A stretch of DNA of 64,000 bases, from positions 60,648-124,647 of the forward strand of contig NZ_AUCV01000017.1 of assembly GCF_000429945.1 (NCBI RefSeq). The letters are read 5' to 3'. Positions 1 to 7,639 of this stretch are shown here, in pieces. Below the pieces are notes generated by a model, which worked only from the letters and a program-made list of their open reading frames with translations, searched no databases and was not told the origin of the DNA. Every line of letters begins with the position of its first letter. The stretch's first letter is position 1. The position numbers and the translations under genes are program-made. Source of the DNA: Desulfogranum japonicum DSM 18378. Lineage in GTDB: Bacteria > Desulfobacterota > Desulfobulbia > Desulfobulbales > Desulfobulbaceae.

Positions 1-546
1 CAGGGTAACACAGCCTTCAACGAGCATCAGCGGAACATGCAGCCAGAAAAGTGTTGTTGCACTGTGAATGTATGATTGTCCTGAGGCAAATAAAAAGACG
101 CTGGCCAGGAGAGCTGAGCCGAAAATGGATCCTGCGCCGGCAAGAAAAGCACATATCATTTGTTTTTTTCCCGTCTGCTCAATGGCGTTGCGAAACAGAT
201 AGTAGACAAGTAAAGCAGGCCCGGCCATAATGACGGTATTGGCCCCCAGGGCAGTAATCCCGCCAAAACCGAAAAGCACGGCCTGGAGGACGAGAGCAGT
301 CAGTATTACCGGAAACGCAGCCCACCCGAGAAGTAATCCCACCATACCATTCAAAATGAGGTGAATATTTCCCGGTCCTATGGGCACATGAATGAGTGAA
401 GCTACAAAAAAAGCAGCGGAAAAAAGACCTGCAGTAATAATTTTTTCCTGGTTGAGTTGCTGTAGGCCTATGGCTGTTCCTATGCAGGCGATAACACCGC
501 TGCCTGCGAGAATAGGAAGGGAGAGAACACCTTCTGTGATATGCAT
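1..546 (-). CDS. cbiM: CbiM/NikM-type metal ECF transporter S component (partial, 3' end off window)
   Basis: Membrane substrate-specific component of an energy-coupling-factor importer for cobalt or nickel. 182 codons are visible and the frame is open to the left edge. The start is set at the ATG giving MHITEG, because the N-terminal Met-His pair is the metal-binding signature of the CbiM/NikM family; a GGAG lies about 6 bases upstream. An in-frame ATG at 621 would add 25 residues that do not resemble the family. Several hydrophobic segments and the motif HVPIGPGNIHLILNG are visible. Cobalt versus nickel cannot be told from this part. The partner CbiQ/CbiO genes would lie beyond the left edge. 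Confidence 0.9.
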   Translation of the reverse strand, partial: MHITEGVLSLPILAGSGVIACIGTAIGLQQLNQEKIITAGLFSAAFFVASLIHVPIGPGNIHLILNGMVGLLLGWAAFPVILTALVLQAVLFGFGGITALGANTVIMAGPALLVYYLFRNAIEQTGKKQMICAFLAGAGSIFGSALLASVFLFASGQSYIHSATTLFWLHVPLMLVEGCVTL

Positions 547-775
547 GGGAACTCCGAAATACAGTATTACTATAGCTTGGTTCGTAACACTGTATCCGTA
601 GGCTTTGTACCAGTCAAGCATAAAAACGTATAGCAGGGAGCAGTCAATGTATCCTCCTGCACTTGTCTGTTTGACGGAAAAAAACGAAAAGCCTATACTA
701 TAAGTGTGGCTGTAGAGCACAATAAACGTCTGTTTGGCTTCAATAACATGTTTTAACAACAAGAGGAGGTCTTAT

Positions 776-1063
776 ATGGCAGTAAAAGTGCTTATCCGTA
801 GAAATGTATCTCAAGACGTCGAGGGAAAACTGGCTGGTCTTCTTCGTGAGATGAGAACCCTTACCATGCAGAGAAAGGGCTATATTTCCGGAGAAACTTT
901 TTCACGTTTTGATAAACCGGGAGAAAGTTTGGTTATCAGCACCTGGCAGTCTGCCGATGATTGGCGGGAATGGGTACTATCACCTGAACGTCAGGCTGTC
1001 CAGAAAAAGATTGATGAACTCGTCGGCACGGAAACAACATATGAAATCTTTACATATGCCTGA
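776..1063 (+). CDS. Small antibiotic-biosynthesis-monooxygenase (ABM) fold protein
   Basis: 95-residue protein of the ABM/dimeric alpha-beta barrel type: MAVKVLIRR start, central Gly-Tyr-Ile-Ser-Gly strand, and a STWQSADDW segment as in ABM proteins. Family members are monooxygenases, heme-degrading enzymes or proteins of unknown role, so the reaction here is not known. The start is chosen at the ATG 5 bases after a strong AGGAGG; an upstream in-frame start would lack a ribosome site. It stands alone and is followed by a hairpin at 1117-1147. Confidence 0.85.
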   Translation: MAVKVLIRRNVSQDVEGKLAGLLREMRTLTMQRKGYISGETFSRFDKPGESLVISTWQSADDWREWVLSPERQAVQKKIDELVGTETTYEIFTYA

Positions 1064-1116
1064 TGGTGTACCCGTATAGAAGTAGGTTATGATTAAGTCT
1101 GTTGTATGATAAATGA

Positions 1117-1147
1117 AGATAAGTACCGGTTATACTGGTACTTATCT
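1117..1147 (+). terminator. Hairpin downstream of the ABM gene
   Basis: Perfect 11-bp inverted repeat (AGATAAGTACC / GGTACTTATCT) with a 9-base loop. The tract after it is only CGTTTG, so if it terminates transcription it is weak or not of the classic U-run type. Confidence 0.5.
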
Positions 1148-1483
1148 CGTTTGTGCATGCCCCATGAAACACACACTGTATCCTGTTCTGGTATCTCACA
1201 AATTACAGCGAGAGTTCCCCCAAAAGTGTTAGTAAGCTCAACTTTCTGCCAACCTTTTCTTAGACTCAAGTCTTTTCAATTGAGACAAGCATTCTTATTA
1301 TTTATAGCAAGTCTGGACTTTTACGAACTATAATGTTTGTATGGTCTGAGGTGGATTTTCTGTGGATAGATCTGGTTGTTTTTGGATGTACAATGTCCGA
1401 AGCGTGCGTTGGAATATCCTGCAAATTTCCCGGAAGCTTTCAGTCTGGGTTTTCAAATTGTTACTGAAAATGCGGAGAATTAC

Positions 1484-2668
1484 ATGGCAGAAGAAAAACG
1501 TGTGAAAAACACAGGCCTTAGAGGGGTAGCTATTGCAGATTCAGCCGTCAGCTTCATCGATGGAGAAAAAGGTGTTTTGATCTATCGTGGATATCGCATA
1601 GAGGATCTTGCCGATCGTTCCACGTTTATGGAAACAGCTTATCTGTTGATTTATGGATATTTGCCATCTTCCAGTGAGCTGGAGGATTTTGATATGCGTG
1701 TTCGCTCCCAGAGGTCTCTTCCCGGACATGTAATAGAAAGCATGAAAAAAATGCCTGTGGAAGCTCATCCCATGGATGTGCTGCAGGCGGCTGTGCCCAT
1801 GTTAGCCATGGCAGATGCTGATATTACTGATGTCTCCAGGGAACGGTATTATGAACGATCCATAAGTTTGCTGGCCAAATTTCCCACAATGGCGGCAGCG
1901 TGGCATCGAATTCGGAATGGGCTTGAGCCTCTGCAGCCAGATAACGATCTGGAGCACGCAGCAAATTTTCTCTACATGCTGCAAGGAGAAAAACCGGATC
2001 AGGAAACCGCGAAGGATCTGGATACCTGTCTGATTCTTCATGCAGACCACACCTTTAATGCCTCTACCTTTGCTGCCCGGGAAGTAGTCTCAACGCAGGC
2101 TTCCATTTATGCGGGGGTAAGTGCGGCCATTGGTGCTCTATCAGGAGGTCTGCATGGCGGAGCCAATGCCAGGGTGATGTCCATGTTGCTGGAATTGGAG
2201 CATACGGAGGATGTAGAAGGCTGGGTCAAAGACCGACTGGAACAGAAAAAGAAAATAATGGGACTGGGACACGCTATCTATAAAACAGGTGATCCGCGCG
2301 CAGTGTATCTCAAGCGTATGGGAGAGCGACTCCAGAAGAAAACCGGGCAACCCTGGTTTGCAATTTCTCAAAAAATAGAAGAGACGGCACTGGCCATTTT
2401 TTCAGCCCAGGGAAAAAATACCATTCTGCCGAATGTCGACTTCAATAGTGCCCCTGTTTACTATCTCATGGGTATTCCTATTGATTTCATGACCCCGGTG
2501 TTTGCCATAGCCAGGGTATCAGGCTGGTGCTCCCACATCATAGAAGAGTCTTTTGGTGATGCCCAGGGCAAACCTGCCCTGTATCGTCCAAAGGCGGAGT
2601 ATGTTGGGAATTACTGCGGTTTGTTCGGTTGTACCTATATGCCGATGTCTGATCGCAAGAAAGAATAA
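1484..2668 (+). CDS. gltA: Citrate synthase
   Basis: Condenses acetyl-CoA and oxaloacetate to citrate. 394 residues from the chosen ATG (MAEEKR), which has GGAG 8 bases upstream; the frame is open further upstream to 1376 but the added residues do not look like the family. Family landmarks: YRGYRIEDLA near the N-terminus, ILHADHTFNAST, SGGLHGGANA, GLGHAIYKTGDPRA, PNVDFNSAPVYY and a late SGWCSHIIEES. These include the catalytic His and Asp residues. An aconitase is encoded at 46004-48745, so both entry steps of the TCA cycle are in the window though not in one operon. The roughly 350 bases upstream (1148-1483) hold no other recognisable gene. Confidence 0.95.
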   Translation: MAEEKRVKNTGLRGVAIADSAVSFIDGEKGVLIYRGYRIEDLADRSTFMETAYLLIYGYLPSSSELEDFDMRVRSQRSLPGHVIESMKKMPVEAHPMDVLQAAVPMLAMADADITDVSRERYYERSISLLAKFPTMAAAWHRIRNGLEPLQPDNDLEHAANFLYMLQGEKPDQETAKDLDTCLILHADHTFNASTFAAREVVSTQASIYAGVSAAIGALSGGLHGGANARVMSMLLELEHTEDVEGWVKDRLEQKKKIMGLGHAIYKTGDPRAVYLKRMGERLQKKTGQPWFAISQKIEETALAIFSAQGKNTILPNVDFNSAPVYYLMGIPIDFMTPVFAIARVSGWCSHIIEESFGDAQGKPALYRPKAEYVGNYCGLFGCTYMPMSDRKKE

Positions 2669-2736
2669 CCTCGCTGACAGACACCATGTGAGACCTGACA
2701 TTGCAGGTTGGCTTTATTGTATTGGCCTTTTTGTTT

Positions 2737-2767
2737 TCCCTGCGGCATGCTTAGCCCGCCGCAGGGA
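2737..2767. terminator. GC-rich hairpin between convergent citrate synthase and HD-GYP genes
   Basis: Inverted repeat TCCCTGCGG / CCGCAGGGA around a 13-base loop between two convergent genes. Likely a bidirectional transcription stop, but no strong T run follows on either strand. Confidence 0.5.
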
Positions 2768-2780
2768 GTGAAAACGTGTT

Positions 2781-4502
2781 TCACCAGGTTTGGGCAGTAA
2801 AATCAATGACCCTGCGGGTGATTATCTCTATGCAGGCATCAACGGCTTCTGCATAATATTTGATCTCCCGCCCTTCCCGAATGGTTTCCAGAGCCTTTTC
2901 CATTCCCAGGGCGGGGCGATACGGCCTGTGGGAAGACATTGCTTCCACCACATCTGCCACAGTTAGTATTTTTGCTTCCAGCAGTATTTCTTCATCATGC
3001 AATCCCCTGGGGTAACCGCTGCCATCAAGGTGTTCGTGATGCTGGTAAACTATTTCTGCAATTGGCCAGGGAAAATCAATATTCTTTAAAATTTCGTATC
3101 CCACTTCAGTGTGACACTGGATCACAGCCCATTCCTGTCTTGAAAGAGCCGAGGGCTTGGCGAGGTACTCGGCAGGCAGGGAAATTTTACCGATATCATG
3201 AAGAATTGCAGCGAAATGCAACCCTTCAATACGTTCTTCATCCAGGCCAAGTGCTCGTCCGATGGCGCAGGCTAACTGGTCCACCCGCTGTTGATGACCT
3301 GCGGTATAAGGATCACGTTTTTCAGCAGCAGAGGCCAGTGATTTCACTGTTGCCTCAAGACTTGCATGTAATTTATCACGGCTGTTTCGCAGTTCCTGAA
3401 TAAACGCTATACGTTCGGTGACATCTCGGGCTACACCACGAAAAACCAGATATTTCCCGTTATCGCCGGTCACTGGAACAGCGTTGATATCAAGGATTAC
3501 CTGTTGGTCGTCTTTACTACAGCAGGTAATTTCGAGCCCGGAAATAGGTGTATGAGCCTGGGTGTGATGGTGCAGGGTGCGCTCGATAATTGGTTTATCC
3601 CTTTTCAAGCAGAGAGTGTGTAAGCTCATGCCTGTAATCTCTTCAGGTTTATAGCAGAGTATATGCTCAATTCTAGGGCTGGAATAGGTGATGGTTCCCT
3701 GATGGTTGAACTCTAGAATCCAGTCGCTGGTGGCTTCAACCAGGCTACGGTAATGTTCACGACTTTTCTCAAGATCCTTTATCAGGTGGCCACGTTCTTC
3801 CCAGATACGCACACGTACCCGGTCTGCAAGGATGGTATGACGAATACTGTACAGAGCCAGGCCGATTGCTGCAGCCAGGAAAAGGGCTGAAACAGCGGTA
3901 AGTTTTTTTCGTATCTGTGCCACCTGGGCATAGACTTCTTCCAGGTAAATACCTGTACCGAGAACCCAATCCCATGGTTCAAAAAAACGAATATAACCAA
4001 CCTTACGTGCAAAGCTTTCAGGCTTGTCCATATATTGCCACATGTACTCTACATAGCCAGTGCCTTGCTCCTTGGCGATGCGGACAAATTCACGGAAGAT
4101 ATATTTTCCTGTTGGATCCTGGAAAGAAAAACTGTTTGTCCCTTCCAGGTCCGGACGATATGGGTGAACCACCAGGGCATGGTTTAAATCGTTAATCCAG
4201 AAATAGTCTCTGCCGGAGTCACCGTAACGAAAATTTCGGATATGGGCAATGGCTTGCCGTTGTGCTTCTTCTCGGGTCAAGCGTCCCTGCAGTTCCCAGT
4301 TATGGTAGGTGTTGAGAACGTTCCAGGCAGTTCCGGTCAATTCTTTTATCATGGTTCGTTTACCGGCCATGAAGTTACGTTCAATGGAAGGCAGAATAAC
4401 CATGAACACAGACACGATAAAAAGAATAAGAGTGAGCAGAGCTGGCAAGGCTATACGAATGGAAATAGCCCTGGATAATCGTCGCATCCCTCTACTTTCC
4501 AT
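2781..4502 (-). CDS. Membrane sensor with Cache, PAS and HD-GYP domains (cyclic-di-GMP phosphodiesterase)
   Basis: 573 residues. An N-terminal membrane segment (about residues 13-37) precedes a periplasmic single-Cache domain (RDYFWINDLNHALVVHPY, then PWDWVLGTGIYLEEV). A second membrane segment lies near residue 200, a PAS domain at about 245-365, and an HD-GYP domain at about 380-565. The HD-GYP residues are present: AILHDIGKI, the second metal-binding HHEHLDGSGYPRGL loop and VADVVEAM. Family knowledge: HD-GYP domains hydrolyse cyclic-di-GMP, and Cache domains sense small molecules outside the membrane. The ligand is unknown. The gene stands alone, facing citrate synthase. Confidence 0.93.
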   Translation of the reverse strand: MESRGMRRLSRAISIRIALPALLTLILFIVSVFMVILPSIERNFMAGKRTMIKELTGTAWNVLNTYHNWELQGRLTREEAQRQAIAHIRNFRYGDSGRDYFWINDLNHALVVHPYRPDLEGTNSFSFQDPTGKYIFREFVRIAKEQGTGYVEYMWQYMDKPESFARKVGYIRFFEPWDWVLGTGIYLEEVYAQVAQIRKKLTAVSALFLAAAIGLALYSIRHTILADRVRVRIWEERGHLIKDLEKSREHYRSLVEATSDWILEFNHQGTITYSSPRIEHILCYKPEEITGMSLHTLCLKRDKPIIERTLHHHTQAHTPISGLEITCCSKDDQQVILDINAVPVTGDNGKYLVFRGVARDVTERIAFIQELRNSRDKLHASLEATVKSLASAAEKRDPYTAGHQQRVDQLACAIGRALGLDEERIEGLHFAAILHDIGKISLPAEYLAKPSALSRQEWAVIQCHTEVGYEILKNIDFPWPIAEIVYQHHEHLDGSGYPRGLHDEEILLEAKILTVADVVEAMSSHRPYRPALGMEKALETIREGREIKYYAEAVDACIEIITRRVIDFTAQTW

Positions 4503-4567
4503 TGAGCGGCCTCAATACAGGGGAGAGGTGTAATGAAAGAGATAACATATCAAGACTCATGGTAATT

Positions 4568-4606
4568 GATCACTGGTTTAACAATACTGACATTTCGATT
4601 AGTTAC
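4568..4606. repeat. Short dispersed repeat, partner at 16582-16617
   Basis: The stretch beginning TGATCACTGGTTTAACAA and ending AGTTAC recurs at 16582-16617 as TGATCACGGGGTTAACAA...CAGTTAC with a few changes. Function unknown; it may be the edge of a degraded mobile element. Confidence 0.45.
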
Positions 4607-4790
4607 GATTCATGATGTGTGTGCTTCAACTGCGTTATTGCAGATAGAATTCGGTAATACTACTTCCAGTATACAGTATATTGTTATGGAACCACACTGC
4701 ACGGCTGATTTGTGAGTGTAAAAATGTCTTCTGCTTATAACTATATCATGAAAATAAACCGGTTCGTGCGAGTTGTTTTTTGCAGTGATT

Positions 4791-4840
4791 GTTATGGAGT
4801 TCCTGGAACATGGAAGGTTTTACTTCCATGTAACATAACA
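4791..4840. repeat. Palindromic hairpin in repeat-rich gap
   Basis: ACATGGAAG / CTTCCATGT with a 6-base loop, flanked by GTTATG / CATAAC as an outer arm. It sits immediately upstream of the family C repeat at 4840-4955 and may be part of it. Confidence 0.5.
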
Positions 4841-4955
4841 GCTCACCGTGCATCTGGTCTTTCCGCGATCAGCCTGGAGTACGTAGGCCCAATACGCTGA
4901 ACCCGCCTGCTTGCGAAAATCTCAAGTATCCTGTAACCACTTACAAATACGGGTG
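4840..4955. repeat. Dispersed repeat family C, copy 1
   Basis: Shares long blocks with 32105-32222, including CGATCAGCCTGG, TTGCGAAAATCTCA and CCTGTAAC..TTACAAATAC. A shorter related end occurs at 49014-49108. No coding sequence is evident. It lies in the 4503-6029 gap. Confidence 0.7.
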
Positions 4956-5013
4956 TTGTTGCTTTAATAGTTTCACCCATGGGGAGTTGCCATGTAACGT
5001 TGTATTGTGTTTA

Positions 5014-5174
5014 GGGTCACGGAAAAAATAAATTATTCAATCTCGCTTGTCTCTCAACTCAGTAACGTCGTAGCGTCAATGGCTCAATACGACCAGTATG
5101 GAACCATTGACGCTACGACGTTACCAAACCGATATCCTATGCAATTTTTGGATATTTACTATTTTTCGCGACCC
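5014..5174. repeat. Dispersed palindromic element family A, copy 1
   Basis: About 161 bp with imperfect terminal inverted repeats (GGGTCACGGAAAAA at the left, TTTTTCGCGACCC at the right) and a perfect 21-bp internal stem (5062-5082 with 5104-5124, beginning GTAACGTCGTAGCG). The same element is at 55804-55962. One stem pair differs between copies and has changed on both sides (A-T to C-G), which suggests that folding matters. It has no open reading frame of its own, as in a MITE or a structured repeat. Confidence 0.8.
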
Positions 5175-5289
5175 TTAATGTGTTTAACAACCTGTAATCC
5201 CCGCGAAATTATTGGTACAGGCAGTCCGGAGCAAAAAGCCTGTTTTTGCTTGACAAGAGTAAGATCTTATTGTTTTCTTGTAATAAGTT

Positions 5290-5450
5290 TTCAGGTTCCT
5301 TGCGAAGGAATAATATGGGAACTCCGTGAAAATCGGAGACGGGCCCGCCGCTGTGACCGGGGACGGACACTGCACAAGTCACTGATCAGTAACTGCTGAT
5401 CGGGAAGACGCAGTCAGTAGGATGATCCGGAAGTCAGAATACCTGCCTGA
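5290..5450 (+). ncRNA. Cobalamin riboswitch
   Basis: The ordered conserved blocks of the adenosylcobalamin riboswitch can be read: CAGGTTCC...GGGAACTCCGTGAAAATCGGAG, then CGCCGCTGTGACCGGGGACG, AGTCACTGATC...GATCGGGAAGAC, and a closing GATGATCCGGAAGTCAG followed by ACCTGCCTG, which pairs with the opening CAGGT. Known role: B12 binding turns down expression of downstream transport or synthesis genes. A strong terminator follows at 5510-5545. No B12 gene follows; see the next gap. Confidence 0.92.
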
Positions 5451-5509
5451 AAAGCTGAGCTGTCTTCTCGAGGAATAGAAGGGCAGTGTCGATACGAGGA
5501 ATACAGGGC

Positions 5510-5545
5510 ATCCCCGGATCATCCAGTTGGTCCGGGGATTTTTTA
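5510..5545 (+). terminator. Intrinsic terminator of the cobalamin riboswitch
   Basis: Stem ATCCCCGGA / TCCGGGGAT with a 12-base loop and a run of T directly after it. Its place about 60 bases after the riboswitch core fits transcription attenuation by B12. Confidence 0.9.
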
Positions 5546-6029
5546 TTTCCGGACAGGACGAAACACCTTTAATGAACATGTCTGACCGATGGTGCATGTG
5601 CTGCTGTCGTATCGGTGAGATATTTAAAGCTGATTTCGATTTTTCTCCGTTATCTTTATTGCAGAGAAAAAGACTGGGCTCAACAAGCCACCTGCTTGTT
5701 CAGTCAGCACCAGGTTGCAGCCATGTCCGAACGGGTTGTGTTCGATTGCCGGCGAATATAGCCTCCCCCCCAAAATGCACCTGTGAAGAGCGATGGTGGT
5801 GTTTGTGTTATCCTGCGTAGTTTCTTGCATTTTTCAACAGGCTGTGTCTCTTTGTATTATCTCAAGATGTGGAGACTTCATCTCTTTGGCCATTTACGGC
5901 ATGTAACCGTTTTGCGCACAGGTGACATGCCGGTGAACGATCACTCTACAGTATTTTGAATTGACCGGTTGAGCAGGTCCTCTGTGATATGATCCTTTCC
6001 CTTACTGTTGCACTGGAGAATGCTTCTGA
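5546..6029. other. Gap after the riboswitch with no recognisable gene
   Basis: About 480 bases lie between the riboswitch terminator and the TatD-like gene. A 97-codon frame (5527-5820) begins inside the terminator and is Cys- and Arg-rich with no family likeness. No B12 transporter or cobalamin enzyme fragment was recognised. The original target may have been lost or replaced, or the TatD-TcdA pair is read through from the riboswitch. Confidence 0.6.
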
Positions 6030-6806
6030 ATGACTTTCTGCTTTGATGCCCATATTCATCTTGAAGACAACTGGTGGGCGCCCGAAGAAATTATCCGCTT
6101 GATGGACAAAGGACGAATGTTTTGTGATAATACTGTGCGGGAGAAGGACTGGACAGCTGTCCTGAAACGGGCAGAGGCATCTTCTTCCCTGGTGCCGTTT
6201 ATAGGTTTGCATCCCTGGTACGCTGATACGACTTCGTCAGACTGGGAGCACACCATGAGGTTTTTGCTGCATGAGTATCCCCACGCCGGTGTCGGGGAGA
6301 TAGGTTTGGACAGGTGCTGTAAGATACCCTTTACCAAACAACTGGAGGTTTTTCGCCTTCAATTGCGGTTGGCTGTGGAAAATAACCGTCCGGTGTCTGT
6401 ACACTGTGTCCGGGCTTGGGGAAAATTGCTGGAAGAACTTGAAAAACTGCCATTGCGCGGTGCCAGAATAATGATTCATGGTTTTGCCGGATCTGTAGAG
6501 ACAATGCACAGATTGGTGAGGCATGGCATGTACTGCTCCTTTTCTCCCATGCTCTGCACAGAAAGAGGACAAAAAATTTTTCCAGCCATTGAACAGATAC
6601 CGGAAGAGTATCTCTTGCTTGAAAGTGATGCTCCGGGACAGCTTCTTGCAAAACAGGAAGTTGAGGATCATATACTTACCTATGCGAATACCATGGATGC
6701 GCTCTATCAGCAGGTCGCATCCATACGCAGAATTTCTCAAGAAAAACTCAGGGAACAGATAGAAATAAATGGAGCGGTTTTTACGAACGCAACGATTACT
6801 GGGTGA
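6030..6806 (+). CDS. TatD-family metal-dependent hydrolase
   Basis: 258 residues with the amidohydrolase fold. Metal-binding landmarks are visible: FDAHIHLED at the N-terminus, FIGLHPWYAD, VGEIGLDR, VSVHCVRAWG, IMIHGFAGSVETM and LLESDAPGQ. TatD enzymes are Mg-dependent DNases or exonucleases with a role in DNA quality control, and the substrate of this branch is unknown. Its 3' end overlaps the next gene by 38 bases, so the two are probably co-transcribed. The TatD/ThiF-like pairing is familiar from anaerobic deltaproteobacteria (general knowledge, not checked). Confidence 0.88.
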   Translation: MTFCFDAHIHLEDNWWAPEEIIRLMDKGRMFCDNTVREKDWTAVLKRAEASSSLVPFIGLHPWYADTTSSDWEHTMRFLLHEYPHAGVGEIGLDRCCKIPFTKQLEVFRLQLRLAVENNRPVSVHCVRAWGKLLEELEKLPLRGARIMIHGFAGSVETMHRLVRHGMYCSFSPMLCTERGQKIFPAIEQIPEEYLLLESDAPGQLLAKQEVEDHILTYANTMDALYQQVASIRRISQEKLREQIEINGAVFTNATITG

Positions 6807-7512
6807 AGAACGGTTTCTTCGGTTGCAGCAAGCCTTTGTCACAGTAGTGGGGATTGGCGCAGTCGGAGGGTATGTAGTGGAGGGCCTCGCCCGTGCCGGG
6901 GTAGGCCGCCTTCGTCTGGTGGACTTTGACCTGGTTCAGCCAAGCAACATAAATAGACAGATACTGGCCACAGAAAATACCCTGCATCGTCCCAAGGTGA
7001 CAGTTGCAAAAGAACGTGTCCTGTCCATTAATCCCCAGGCTGAAGTTGAGGCTCTTGAGGTCTTTGCTGCAGAGGAAACTCTGGAGCACATTCTCTCTCC
7101 AAGGCCGGATCTTGTGATCGATGCCATTGATTCTTTGAACCCCAAGGTACATCTGCTCATGGAATCCTGGAAAAAGAATATACCTACGATTTCTTCCATG
7201 GGGGCTGCCCTGCGGACAGATCCAGGTAGAATATGCAGCGGTGATCTCAGTGAAACCAGAAACTGCCCTTTGGCAAGGCGAGTGCGTAAACGATTACGAA
7301 AAGAAGGGATCACCAATGGCATTGATTGTGTTTTTTCCACAGAAGAGGTGAATTTCACGTATACAGAGCCTGAGCATGACCATACAGAAGCAGTGGTAAG
7401 TGTCCATGACGACCGGGGTCGTACCCGTCGTGTTTTGGGCAGTCTGCCTACCCTTACCGGGATCTTTGGTTTGATTATCGCCAACAGGGCTATTCTACGA
7501 TTATCACAGTAA
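6769..7512 (+). CDS. tcdA: ThiF/MoeB-fold E1-like enzyme, TcdA-type tRNA t6A dehydratase
   Basis: 247 residues. The nucleotide-binding GIGAVGGYVVEGLARAGVG, the ATP/Mg region LVDFDLVQPSNINRQILA, the Asp of VIDAIDSLNPK and the SSMGAA segment are typical of TcdA (CsdL/YgdL), which cyclises threonylcarbamoyl-adenosine in tRNA to ct6A using ATP. It overlaps the end of the TatD-like gene. The MERFLRTQRLLGEE N-terminus matches the usual RFSRTELLLG start of the family. MoeB/ThiF relatives are the alternative, but they normally carry Cys pairs for zinc in a longer C-terminal part. Confidence 0.85.
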   Translation: MERFLRTQRLLGEERFLRLQQAFVTVVGIGAVGGYVVEGLARAGVGRLRLVDFDLVQPSNINRQILATENTLHRPKVTVAKERVLSINPQAEVEALEVFAAEETLEHILSPRPDLVIDAIDSLNPKVHLLMESWKKNIPTISSMGAALRTDPGRICSGDLSETRNCPLARRVRKRLRKEGITNGIDCVFSTEEVNFTYTEPEHDHTEAVVSVHDDRGRTRRVLGSLPTLTGIFGLIIANRAILRLSQ

Positions 7513-7639
7513 TCTGTTGTTTTATAGAGGTTTGCGACAGGTTGTCTTGTATGTGTACACTGAAATTACTTGCAAGCATGATGAACACGAAATCAAGGAA
7601 TTACATATACCTTGATCAGTTAGGAATGAGGAGATTTCC

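Noticed and set aside
1106..1333. 75-codon frame before citrate synthase
   Set aside because: Overlaps a hairpin and lacks any family likeness or ribosome site.
5527..5820. 97-codon frame after the cobalamin riboswitch
   Set aside because: It starts inside the terminator hairpin, has no ribosome site and no family likeness.
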